From the NCBI GenBank assembly GCA_013398275.1, contig VZSE01009546.1, forward strand, positions 1,794,344 through 1,858,343: a DNA stretch of 64,000 nucleotides. Reading direction: 5' to 3'. The notes beneath the pieces were generated by a model. The model saw only the letters and a list, made by a program, of their open reading frames with translations, ran no database searches and was not told the origin of the DNA. Of the stretch, positions 49,453-62,700 are shown one piece after another. The position numbers and the translations under genes were made by a program. The DNA is from Promerops cafer (taxonomy: Eukaryota; Chordata; Aves; Passeriformes; Nectariniidae). How positions within the stretch are numbered: position 1 is the stretch's first letter; each line of letters opens with the position of its first letter.

Positions 49453-52400
49453 GCCACTAAATACTCATTGCTTCTGAAAATTCATCTACTACTTGCATTC
49501 CTTCAATAAGGATTTTGCCACCTAATCTGAAATTTGTGTTTCTGCAGATCTTCTAGTGAAGGTTTTATTTGTTTTTCCTAATCTTTTTCATGAGCCTACC
49601 TTGAACAGTAATCCTGTTGGCAGCAACACTATCCAAGGACCCAGAACTTCTCTTTTTTTCTGGAGAGACTTATATATTGGCCCCTTATAAGGCCCCTAAC
49701 TTCTGTATGATATTTTTTTTACAGAAATCTTATTCTATAAAAAGAATCTGTCACTGAGAAGCAGTGTGACTGAAAAGGCACAGTAGCTGAAAACTGAACT
49801 TTATTGAACTAGGTTCAGCTTCAAATAAACCAAGTCAGTAGTTCTATCTATGTGAATTAAATTTGGGCAAATGTAAGACCCATTTACTATTCAAGCATGA
49901 GTCCATTTACCCCTAACACTAAAACCTAAGTGTGACTTTAAAACGGTGTAGGTACACTGAATTTTCCCTCTTCACAAAAGAAATTTTTTACCCTAATTAA
50001 GTAAATAAAACAATAAAAATCCTCAGAAGATTTCTAGTAAAATTTTCAAGTTACATTAACTGCATATTATATTGTTATCAATATATTTTTAAGCACTTCC
50101 TGTATTATGGAAAATTACCTGTACAAGCAAAACACTTTGCTTGCTTTGGTATACACAGTAATTAAAATATTCAGCTAGGCTTAATATTTAAAAGCAGCAC
50201 CAGAAAATTTTATCCCTGTATTAATATGCACATGGTACTTCTTTTTCAGATTATATTCTTCAGTTTCAAATATACTGAAGCTTTCTACCAAAAGAATTTG
50301 CAACAATAGATTGTGATGTCAATAAGGAAAAAGAAAAGTACAAACATGCCTTTCCACTCACTTTCTAGATAAGCTTCATTTTCCATATCATTTTTTAATT
50401 GATGGTTTTATAAGTATTTTTCCATGTGACTTCATCCAGCTATTTTAGAAATACCCTTTTACCCTAATCTCTTAGTACAGATTTCTGAAATACATACAAG
50501 GGCAAGTTAGAAGAAAACACAGCATGACTCTAAAACATGCTTCAGAGGAAGAAAACAGCAACAAACTAAACAGCACACCACAAAACAAGGGAGCACTATG
50601 CATTGTGATGAAGTCCTCAAACTGGAGTTTTATGATGGCAGCTTAAAGTTTCTTACATGCCCTTGTGTTGCAGCGTAGAATAAGGCAGGGACAGCTGCAC
50701 CAATTCTCCACAATTAGTCAAGGTCAGACAGTGGAAAGGGAGGACACTCACTATTTGTCAAGAGAACAATGGCAGGAGGCTCAGCCTTTCTCCACCAGGA
50801 ATGACTGTTCGCTACACACATTCAATCCGTGGCAAAATTATGCCTGGCCCTCTTTCTGTGTAGTAGAGAGGGGCAACCTTTCCAGACAATCGAAGTGTAA
50901 GAGCTAACAAGGCAGAGCCACAGCACAAAAACAAGCTTGTTTTAAGTACCAAAAGCATATGTTCTTGACACAAATTAATGTTTTGACACTTGCGGAGACA
51001 AAGGTATTAATTTCTACAAGCTTTGAGTAAAAAATACTAAACCCACTAAAACCTGTTCCTTCACACTATTATTGGGGTTGCAGATTAAAAAAAAACAAAC
51101 AAACAAAAAAAAAATATTCTGACAAGTAAAATTAACAAATTTTGCTTACTCTGAGAGGTTTTGTGTGTCTTGGTTTTTTTAAATGTCTTTTTCGTAAACT
51201 TAGAAACATATTCAGAAAGAGTTAAATTTTGGGCAAAGGCACTTCCCTCAACACTGGTTGGCAACCAGAGATGGAAAACAAGAAAAACTATTCAAAGTAT
51301 CTGCCATTAGCAGTAGGAGCAAAAAAAGGGGAAAAAAAAAAAAATTAACAATGAGATTTTGTTTCCCTGTTTAATTAGGTGCAGTCAGAGCTGTATTTTG
51401 AGTTTCTTTATGACACAGCACAAATACAGAAAAGACAAAAAGTAGTTATAAATAATGGATACGAAGGAGTAGTTTTGATACAGATCTCTCACAGCACTGC
51501 ACTGGAAAAAATGGATTTAATTGTGTAAATTCTGTCACTTTTGTGAACAAGTGTGGGGATGCAGAATAGGCTGAAATTATTACGTGAAACCATATGAAGA
51601 CCACCTTTTTAAACAGCACACTATACATTTAGATATATTTAAATTATTAATATTCACTGCAAATGGTATTTAAGCAAGGTTATGGCAGTTCTGAATGCTA
51701 ACGTACTTTTAAGGTTTTTATCACATTTGCATTCATCAAAGCCAAACAATTTTTAGATACTTAAGGCGAGAATTCTTACAATTAAGGAGTCTGAAAGCAT
51801 TACTAAAGTACATATAATTAAAAAACATCAAAGAGCAAATATGCTGTTTCTGGACACCACCTGAAAACTAGATTACATGAGCTTTGGAAGAGAGGAATTT
51901 CTCCTTCAGGTAGTTTTTGCAGCTACTAAAGTGCAGAGGCCACACCTGTAGCTGCACACTGCCATAAAAGAGGGAAAGATGGATATCTATGAACCATTCT
52001 ACTAAATCCTTCCTCCCCAGTCAGAGGGATTAGGTCAGCCCCAACCATATTGACTTCTTTCTTTGTCACTGTCCTGCAGACACATCAGAATGTTTGAAAA
52101 CATCTCTTTTATAATGTTCACCATCTGTTTGGGTTTTTTTTACTCTAAAAAACTTTTCCCCTGTGATCAGAAACAGCATCAGCCCTGCAGTTAAGGAACC
52201 ATCTGCCCCAGCAGAAAAACTGATTCTGGAAAGATTCAATAAGAGGAGGAAATGGGAAAGATTTTACCTTGAGTTAACTTCACATTCCAAATATCCTACT
52301 TTTATAATAAATCTCTACTGAATCATACCTGAAAAACAGGTTTTTAGTATATTAATTTTAGAACATCCCTTTTCACCTGGAGCAATTTAGAGAAATTCTT

Positions 52401-55400
52401 TAAATTAGCACAAATTTACTTCTTTGTATATCTAATAAAGACTCAGATTTCACTGTAGGAACTGTACCTGTTAATTGAGACAAGAAATTGGTGCACTGCC
52501 TTCTAATTCTAAATCCTTAATGGCACTTGGCTATTGCATTGTTTACAAAGCAAGGCATCCTTGACCGGTTTCTTTATCACATTTCCGATGTCAACTGAAT
52601 AAATTAGAACAGGAAAACGTCAGACTACAATGTACCTTTTCAAGCCATTTGGCTTAGTGAAGCAGGATAGATTCAGGCAAAATTACCTCTTTTCCAGTCT
52701 GGTGGCTTTGCAGGAAGTTTCTTCATGTTTAGCAGTCCCTTCCCGTCCTCTCTTTCTTTAGAAAGCAGCCCTGGGAGGCAAATGACATTTGTAAATGGAA
52801 GTAACTGCTTAGGTCACTTTCAAGCTGCTAGCCACACACCTTCTGTACTGATAGGTACAGGTACGACGTCCTGCGATGAAAATTTAAACCTGAAATTGGT
52901 CATCCTAATCTTCCTCTCCCCTGATCCAAAGCAGAAGCTTTTCACCATCCTCCCCTCAGTGGCTCCCATCCGTTCGCTAGAAGGTGAGGACAGGCCCCAT
53001 GTGTGAAAATAGTGCTGATCAATGGAAAATAGTCCATGCCATATAACACTGAGCAAGGAAATGATTAGAAAAAGGAAGACATAATTTGTTAAGTTATTCC
53101 AGTCTTTTCACTATATCTATCATAAATCAAACAGACCAAAAACCTCGCTTGGGAATTACGGGATCTGAGAAAGAACTTATTCAAATGAATTCATCTAGCT
53201 AAGGGCAACTGTTATTTAACTGCATATTTTGAATTTTTCAGTATGAAAAACTAGATATTTCTATTCCACACTGGCTTTTCACATATTTGGAAGGCTGAAT
53301 TTTGAAACCTCAGAGCACATTAGGAAATAATACTTTATGGCATTATTTGAGAGGGTTTTTTCCCAAATGTGTCTACTGCCGTATCTGGTACCAGTATCTG
53401 ACTGGCTTGCAAATTTTTGCACATAGGCCAGAATTGGATAAGTATTGCTTGAAAATTTTATCAGGTATAAACTAGGAAAGTGATAGCATTTTATGTAAAA
53501 GTTTCATCCACAGGGAAAGAAAGAATAACAAAAGCTGTATTAATGCTGAATAGCTAGTAGCTTACAAGATATTTTTATATTATTTTAAAGTTACTATGTC
53601 ACCTTTTCTCCAAATATGATTAAAATCCAACTAGAAATGTTTCAAATTAATGCAAACTCTTTTAATCTTGTTCTTTCTGAACACTGTGGCCTTAGAACAT
53701 TACAAAAATATCTATTCAAATATACATGTTCCTCACAAAGAGTTAATAAATGCTTTTTACATGATTGCAGACTGCCTAAAACTCCTCAGTTCATAGCATA
53801 ATTTAATGATAGACATGTATTATGCCTAAAACTAGGTCTAAATTTGATGGACGTACAGTTTATCCACATTGTAAATAAGAGTACAGCAACACCAGGTAGT
53901 TTATAAAACAGAAGTCACCAGCAGTAAATAAAATGCCATAAACAACATTCAGAAAACAGTATCTGACCTGTCATTTTGATTGTAGATTTATGCATTTGAC
54001 AGGGACTGTCTTTTCCTAAAGAGGTTAATAGAGTCACATTTATGTATCACCGAAATTGAACTGATCTATACAGACTGTCAGGAGAAGGGCAGATGGATAG
54101 GTAAATTAGAAAATACTAAAATAACTTTCTCACTGCTATGATAATGAGGGAAAAGAGGAAGAACTAGGACTCTGAGAATCATTAACTCCCTTCTGATACC
54201 GTTCACAGTGTACTAACTTAGGTCCCTATCAATCCAGAGAGCCTGAAATACAGAAAAGTCACCTAAAAAGACCTGGGTGAATTATAAATGGATTCATAGT
54301 TATACTCCAAACACATTCTTAATGCACATTTCTATGAACTGTAAACATCACTGATTGCCGAATTCACTCATTCTAAATTCTATGCTGTAGTAACATAATT
54401 CGGCTTGGAAAAGGGCAAATTAATATCCAGGCATTATGGACAGATCAAACACAACGTCTCCATTTAAAACTAATAAATCTATGTTTAGCTTAACAATTTT
54501 CATTAAGAAAAAATACTTATGCAGGCAAAAGGCAGTTCACACAAACTTACATCATAAAACAAATTATCATTAGAAGAATTAGTGTTCTTTAATGATGACA
54601 AGAATGTTCATATAAAATCCAGAAAGTAAAACTTAGATATTCTCTGAAATTTGATACTAATCATGATCAGAAGTTCCACTGTGAATTACCCCAATTATAG
54701 ATAACACTGCAACAGTTACAGTATAGACTGTACAGTTATGTAGTATAAAGCTGAAAATAAACTTCTATTTTCATAATTCAATTCCTGAGCATGTATTACT
54801 GGACATTAGCAGGAATTTCTGCTACTATAGATCCTATGTTTTGCAGAAACACACTTTTAATAATTTCACTCTTATCTGTTAGTTGCCTTGAATACTTGCC
54901 AGAAAAGAAGAACATAAAATAGGTGCATCCATCAAAGTATCTAATTTAAAATTCAATAGTTAAAAGAAACGAATTTTGAATCTGCATTTACAGTCTATTG
55001 CCTCCAACATCTCCAAAACCAATGACTAAGATAAGACCTCAAGTTCTGGTATTTGATAAAGGGCCTTGACTTTCAGAGGACAAGTGCTCGCCACTTTCTG
55101 AATCATTAAGTAGAAAATTAAGCACTGAGTTCCTCCATCCTGGCAGAAGCATACCATATGATTTAGGTGATGAGTCACTGAGCTGGAATTTCGATGATCA
55201 AATATTCACAATGAGATCCTTGAGAATGAGCTACAGACCAAGACCAAGAATTATCCACACAGGTTATCATGTGAATAGTTTTGAATAACGAGCACATATG
55301 AGAGTCTTTGCTTATACAATCTGTCAAGAAAAAAATATCAATTGTGGAATAAGTTATAAAATTATGTATCTTTCTTTAAAACATATTTGCTACATTATAA

Positions 55401-55490
55401 GGAACTGTAACCCTGACTGTAAAGGGACTGCCCTTTGTATTTCTAAGTGTAAAGTTTTCATAATAGCCGTGCACAGCTAGAATAAATGTC
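49453..55490. other. AT-rich non-coding DNA, nothing assignable
   Basis: Six kilobases without a recognisable gene, RNA gene or mobile element. A-rich runs occur at about 51087-51117 and 51325-51345. The 93- and 78-codon frames at 52725-53056 lie on opposite strands over the same bases and show no domain. Confidence 0.6.
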
Positions 55491-55790
55491 TGAATGGCAG
55501 TGATGGTGCAAGTTTGTTGTGGAACAAAAAAATATATTGCTTCTTTGATCAAAGGTCAGGCCTAGAGTAGCAATGCAAACACACACAGTTTGGGCATAGA
55601 TGAGAAGTATTTAATAAATCTAGCAGAAGTGAAAGCTGTCACTAGTTTCTTTTTATGAGCTTGTTTGATGAGAGTAGCCTGAGGTACCAATTAAAGGGAG
55701 TTACTTTATGACATTATTAGTGCAAAGTGTGTTCAAAGGTGAGCCTATTTGTCATGCCTAATTAGCACCAAGTATGGGAAAAAATTAAAA
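55490..55790. promoter_or_regulatory. Enhancer-like island with palindromic TCF/LEF site
   Basis: Complex non-coding sequence with a cluster of strong motifs. CTTTGATCAAAG (55543-55554) is a perfect palindrome holding a TCF/LEF site on each strand and runs into AAAGGTCA (55551-55558), a nuclear-receptor half site. TGTTCAAAGGTGA (55730-55742) is a second DR1-like or TCF-like site. CTAATTAG (55758-55765) is a palindromic homeodomain site. This suggests a Wnt- and homeobox-responsive element; conservation was not measured. Confidence 0.4.
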
Positions 55791-58700
55791 TGGTAACAAA
55801 CCAAGTAAAATCTGTTTTTAAAAAGATCCAGTCAAATTGATTTGACTTTCACTTGTTCAAATACAAATTCAAGTTGCTCAGAGCTTTGTTTTCTTTTGCA
55901 GACTTCTTGTAATTAGGATTCAGAATACAATTTCCTATCAACCCACTGGTACCGTGACAGATATTAATACTATAGTGAGTATTTGGGTGGGAGGTTTTGA
56001 TTTACAGGACTTTCTAATCATGCTGTTATTTCCATTCTAAACCACTTGACTGATTTTCTTACCAGCCCTTGACTGAAAAAAAAAAAAGAGCATATAAACC
56101 CAAATTGTCAGCAATTAACCTAGGTGGCAACTAGGCTTGTTAACTACATTTTGCACGAATCTCAAAATTTCCTTTAAAACTCCAAGGCTCTTGCAATCTC
56201 TTCTAGAGAGTCTAGAAGAATATTTTTAATCTCAAAGTCAGGAAACCATATGAAACTTCGGTATACTAGAGTTCCTGTAAATGTAACCTTTTCCTAGACT
56301 ATAATAACCCCTAGTCAGTGGGGTTTTCCCTTTTCCCCGCTTCCTTAACTAAAGAAGTTTTATTGACAATCCCCCAAAATTCCTGATTTTGATATCTGAA
56401 ATTAATCAAAAGTCATTGATTTCAGTAAATTTCCCCTTTATTATCAATCCATAAACCTTTCTTCCCCTCCTAGTGTGGATCAAAGAAAAAGTCAAACTCA
56501 ATCATATTTTAGAAAGCTCATGGGGATAAGATGTACCTGTTGATTTATATATTAACCCTCAATTTTTTTATTATTAAGTGCAATCTAAATCTAATTGTGT
56601 TAAAACATCACCCTTTACTCATAAAATTTCTTACAGTGATATCTGGACTTCAAACTGTGAAATCAACTCCTCTTGCCCTCTGTCCTAAATAGGACTCAAC
56701 AGAAGCCAAAGAAAACAGCATCAAACTTTCATAGTTATCTCCCTTCCTCCACAATATTAGAAACAATTTTTCATTTTATTGTGAATCCTAAATATGTGCC
56801 TACATTATAGAATTCTATAAGGTGAACAGCATTTCTGAGATAGTGACATTCAACATGAAAAAATATGATTGAACCTAGTACAATATTAAAACAGTGGTTG
56901 TATCTAATTCATCTTAATTAATCAGAAGGATGCAGATACAGTATGTGCATCTCATGTACCAAGAATCTACTCTCAACTGGTGTGCAGTGCACGGTCCCCT
57001 GCAGATGTGCAGAGCAAGCACACAACACATGCAACTTGGCTGCCCCCCCCTTTTATAGGATCTCAACAAACTGAGATTTGCTCGATAACATTTTGTGCCT
57101 GCCCAATACTTAGCATTGAAGTTTGTTTTCTATTTCTACACCCTTCTAAAAATGCAAAAGGTGTTTTCATTGAAGCTAGTACGAAAACAGACTCCTGCTA
57201 CTGAACTGTATATGCAGCTCATGTTCTTACACAGTTTCCAAGGGAAGAAATTACGGAATGATGCAAATCAGATTCTCAGCCAAGTTTTTTCCCTAAAATA
57301 CTTCTGGACATTAAATGTGCCCTTAAATAGTCACTTTGGCTGCCCAAAACTAAAATAAGTTGGGATTCTAGTGTAAGACAAGATAATTCCATTCAACTGC
57401 ATTTAAAAAAAAAATCAGAAACCAAATAAACAAAACCCCAGTCATCAAAAAGAAGCATTTCTCTCTTGACAGAGAATAAATGAGCAACATTTATTTTAGA
57501 TTTAGCGTATCCAACCACATTTCTTAAATGTACACCTATGCATTTTCATGTGAGCTTTTCCTAAGTGTCTGACAGTCATTAGACAAGTAAACCTGCAGCA
57601 ATTTCCTTCTCTCTTTCCTTACCCTTTCCTTGTCATGAATAAGCTGATCTGATACTTTTAGAAGTAGCATCATTTCTGATTTGTCCCTTGTTTATGTCTC
57701 TTCTTTACCTTATTTATAATATGTTCACTACTATCCATTTGTCTTCCAACTTTGCAATACAGAAGTTAACAACTGCTGCCTTTGTGCTAAAAATATAGAC
57801 GTCAGGAGAAGTGCTGAGTAAAAAAACACACTTTTCGGCTTCAGCACATTAATCAGAAATTACTTTTGGCTACAATGTGGTTGTGAGTCTTGAAGTACTT
57901 CTTATTCCAATAATAGACATTTCTTATTCTAATATGGAAGAAAAAATGAAATATGGAGAAAAGCTTGGGGGCCAGGTGAAGACAATGTACAGACAAGAAA
58001 AAATTAGTAAGGAATTGTGGGAGGCCTATGAAATACCAAGTAAATGTTATGGAATTTCACTACTTAATTAGGTTAGGGCATGAATGCCAGATTATGAAAA
58101 ACAGGTAATTAAAGTATCTTGTAGAAAGTTATCTCATCTAATAGAAAGGTCAACCAAAAAGACAATAAAGTAGGAGGAGGGAATCCCACCTAAGCAATCT
58201 TATGAATTAATACCAACAGTAAAATAGTCTTTCTTTCCTAGAAATATTGGATTACAACAGCCAAAATCTTTACAGACCAAGTGAAGCAGCAAAGTAACTT
58301 CTCATTTCCCTTCAAAGACTTCCTCATTATTGTTTATGGAATATTGACTATTGACCAGCTACTTCACAGAAAATCAAACTATGGAAATTGATATTGCATT
58401 CTGGCCTGAAACTGTGGAATCTGTTGCCATTCTTGCAGGAAGAAGCCTTGCTAGGGTCTGTCTCTGGCCATTACCAGCTCTGCCTTCAATGCTTGACACT
58501 TCTGCTATACTATTACAGCATTTTACCCCATCACCAAGTCTCCAATACTCTGACATTAGCATTTTTGTCCAGTGACTCAAAAAGTATCCTTTCAGTAAAA
58601 TATGTGAGTGTGTTGCACCAGCACCAGAGTATTATCCTTTACAAATTTTGGTATATATCTTGGTATAGCAAAAATATTCTCCATTGGAAACATTTATTTA

Positions 58701-58830
58701 GACAGAAAATAAGATCCAAAGAATGAAAAGCAGATCGAGATAGAAGTTTTTCCAGAAATACTGAAGTAGCTTGTTGAAAAAAAAATGATTCGGAGTTTCA
58801 AGAAAATCAATAGCAACCAAAAGGGCTGGG
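55791..58830. other. AT-rich non-coding DNA, nothing assignable
   Basis: Contains a C8 run near 57044. Short frames (57877-58071 and the overlapping set at 58351-58726) lie on both strands and have no recognised content. Confidence 0.55.
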
Positions 58831-58831
58831 A

Positions 58832-59194
58832 TTAAGTGTATAATTTTGGAATGAGGGTAGTCCATTGGAGACTGGGCAATATTTTGACCTTTCCGCCTAA
58901 CCTAAATAAATTCTCCTGTATTATATCCCTGTCCAGAAGATGCTCTGAACATTTGTTGTTCTTTGCTACACTAAAGCATGAAAACAAGTCTTCTGTTTCT
59001 GGGTCAATTACCTGTAGAGTTGGAAGAGACTTTTCTCCCACTTCATTGTATGTGTTGAGGTCAGGACAGGTCAGGACCATCAGGCACCATCTACTGCTCA
59101 AGTCAGGGTACAGAGAAGTGTGAAAGAGCATGAGCTGTGGTGAATGCTGAGCATCATTGCCCACAACAGTGTAATATTTCTTGATCAATAGCAA
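58832..59194 (-). other. Unassigned 120-codon minus-strand frame
   Basis: A minus-strand frame of 120 codons with a fairly protein-like acidic middle (DLNTYNEVGEKSLPTLQVID, then PETEDLFSCFSVAKNN). A 95-codon frame on the + strand overlaps it. No splice signals frame it clearly and no family is recognised. A decayed retroposed gene or chance are the main readings. Confidence 0.15.
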
Positions 59195-59649
59195 GCATCA
59201 CAACCAGCATTAAGGGTTTGTAGAGAAGGAATTAGCACCATTATCATCTGACTTACAGGACTACTCAGTACAGAATAACACTGATCATTTGGAGTATCTG
59301 GACTCCTCAGTTCCCTAATATTGGTGATACATTTGGAACTGGTGATACCCCAGTCACTCTTGTTACTTGCTCAACATATGCAGGAAGGCACCAGAGAAAT
59401 ATTGTAGTATTGTTCCCACTGTGTTGTGGACTGGCTACCCAGGGAAAAATGCGGAATTCTGAGTGCATCACTTGCAGATTTCCCAGCACACAAAGAAACT
59501 TGATTCCAAGCTCAGTAACATTTTCTGTGTCTCAAAACCTCTGCACCTTGCTTCCCACATGCCAACATAGAGGAAGGACTGATACAGACTGCATACTTTT
59601 AAAAAAAAAGTTCTTCTGAACTGTTATGTACAAGACACACTGAAGCAGT

Positions 59650-59760
59650 AAGAATTATTATTCCCCTTATTACACACTCTGTTTAACCACATAAAGGGAC
59701 AATCAACTAAACCAATGTCACTTAACTATAAAACATTTCACTGCCCTAGGGAGTTAGTCT
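59650..59760 (+). mobile_element. Possible ancient SINE (MIR-like) relic
   Basis: The strings 'gaattattattccccttatt', then 'aaccaatgtcacttaac', follow the order of the MIR 3' half (a 'tattattatccccattttac..' then '..gtcac..' plan recalled from the family). It is very diverged. Confidence 0.3.
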
Positions 59761-62700
59761 ACTCAAAAGTAATTCTTAGACACCTAGCTGTCCATCCATG
59801 ATCCCTTCATCTGTGTTTCTGCACTTCAAAAAGCCAAAACTTCTCTGATGATTTATCTTAAAATGCTAAATTGAAGCACTTGGGAATGAGCATAAGATAA
59901 AACTCCACACTCTTATCTTGAAATTTATATTAAAAAAAAAGTTACCACCCAAAACTTATCACAGCAATGACTGCTGGCATTACAACACAGAAAAGAATGG
60001 ACAGCTAATTTTGGACTTGCTGTTGTTATACTCATTTCTTTCAGATATTTTCCATTATAGAAGACCTACCTCTTTCTTATCAGTTGCAAAATATCACAAA
60101 ATTCTTTCTTAATGCCTGTTAACATCCACTTTGAACTCTTTTATCATTTTTTTTTCCACTAGACTTTGTTTTCCATGTTTAGATTTACCAGTCTCAAAGA
60201 CTGACAGCACATCTTCATGGAGAAATCAGGAGATATAAAACATAAAGGAAGCTCAAAATAGTCTGTGAACTTTCACTAGGGTTTTTTTTTCTTGTTTGTT
60301 TTTTTTAATCTAAAAGGGCAGTTTCTGAATATATTCTAATCTTACAGATTTATCCAACAGAATTTGACTAGGAAGCCCTTAATATCCTTATGGCAGTGTT
60401 GATAGTCAAGGTGACAGAAGTCTTGCTTAATTTATTGTGAAGTAGTTGACCCTAATCAATGTATTTATGACTTCTGTTGAACTGCAATTCAAATTTAATT
60501 GTTCCCATTATATTGTTTGTATACTAAATGTTAGAGGACCATAACTCACAAATAAAGGGATGTATTTAGAAAAAGAAGCAGTCTTATTGCAAAGAATATG
60601 TAGTATCTTCTGCAACCTATTTAGTTAAGTTAGAAAATATTTTCAGACCTTGAAGAATGTAATTGGCAAGCTCATCTCATGTAGTGAAAGTCCATAATCT
60701 TTAGGAGAAACAAAGAACTATTTTACAACAAAACGTTAGACCGTCTTCTGTCCTTTTCAGCACAAGTTTATAGAGGAAAACAGAAGTATCCAAACTTTCC
60801 ATTGGCACATGTGCCACTTTGCTGTTTAAAAGTTGGGATATTGAGTAATATTTTAACCAAAAATAAAATCAAATGTTTTCAAATGTATTCAGAAAATAAC
60901 TCACTTTTTAGAACAGGACAATTTTTACACTGCCATAAATTGAAAGTCATCTGTATGTATTCAAATAAAAACAATAGTGAATGTAGCACAATGGAAGAGC
61001 CATTTAACCTGTGAATTGCAAGGTTATTTTTGTAGCTGTGTCCTGTCTAACCAGTACAGCACATGATTTATAGTCTCCAGCAGAGCTTCATCATCATTGT
61101 TCTCACCTTTATTTCCATCATAGTTAATTAAAGGGAAGGTCATTGTCACCTTATGTTTTAAACCTTCTTAACATAATATATCACCCTGGGTTTGCTTTAA
61201 TAAGAGGAACTGTGAAGGAATGCTGTTATAGGAAAGAAACTTTGGAGCATAATCTATCCTGTCAACAATTACAACTTAGATTTACACATAATGAAAGTTA
61301 ATAAGTAGACAGAATGAAGGCTACATCTTGATACTCATTCAAATCTTGATTAATTGGCTGTGTGATCTCATGGAATAAACAGTAGTATGCTTTTCTTGAC
61401 TTCAGGCATATGTATGAAGAGTGAGTTTCTAAAGCAGAGCTCTTCCCTTGAAATAATTTTAGCATACAAAACATTGTGCCAGTGGAAAAGAAGAAAAAAA
61501 AAAAGAAGAGACAAAATAGCAAAGCACATATTTTAAATATTACCAAAGAAAACTCTTTTGATGTTAGATGTACAAAATAAACCGCCTTTAAATTTAAGAT
61601 TGGCTCAGACAGATTACAAAATATTCAGACAATGAAGACAATGGCTCTTAATACAGTTTCAGTAGGTGTTAACTTTTTAAAATGCCTAAGGGAAAAATTC
61701 AAACTGACTTATAATTATCTCCTAAAGAAAACCAACTCTCTGAAATACACATAGATGTAGGGGGGAAAATAATTTAAATATATATTTAAATCTTAACTCC
61801 AGAAGAGCTCAAAACATCTTCTGTGCTTAATCTATACTCAAAATTTGATAACTAGTATGCTGTTTATATAATTGGCCAAAATGTGAGCCAAACGTACATG
61901 GAAAATGGAGCTCCTCAACACTACTGTACTAGTTAGCTAAAGATAGTCATAGAAAAACTAAATGCTGACTTCATGGCTTCCCAAACTTATGCTCATTCTA
62001 GAAGACAAAGCTGATTTTTACTATGGTATTAGTGGACTGTATTACAAGCCCTACAAGAGGCAATACACAAAAGTACAGTCCTTGTCATTTGCATGTATAG
62101 TGCCTCCTGTCCTCATGTTGTAAACACAGCAGAATTGAACTTGCCTTTATAGACACACCTTGCCTCGCTGGAGGCAAGTTTGCACCTCAGCCAGCTGGGC
62201 TGTCCAGGTAAATCACGGACTACAGAACCAATCTGTCGACTGATAGCTAAAAATTTGGATCCAGACATGAAAGTCTTGCTTATCAGCTCACCTGGAGTTG
62301 CTAAGTTGTCTTCCTTACTATAGAACCCAAACCTTCTCCATCAGTGGAGAAAGCAACTTGTCTCTATGGGCTCAAAACCATACCGATGCAGGACTTCCTC
62401 ATGGTAGCTGCAGTGCTTCCAGTACTGCCCCCAGTATGTATCTCTGACATCCTAATACGTTTTTAGATGGTGGTTCTAAGATCTGAACAGTGCTTCAGTG
62501 GTTTGAGGAGTCAGAAAGCAAATTCATGGTTGACCTGAGATATTTTTATCAATCCCTTCCAATGACTTAGTTGGAAACATCAGAAGAAGAACAGCTAACA
62601 AACAGTCACTTGGACAACTTGCCTTCAACACCACCAATACTTTTGAAAGTACAACTCCCCAGACCCCAGAAACAGGATATTAGCACTCTCTGGAGACAAC

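Noticed and set aside
59010..59040. CR1 3' end suggested by 'tagagttggaagagac'
   Set aside because: The match covers only about 16 bases and the flanks do not continue the CR1 pattern.
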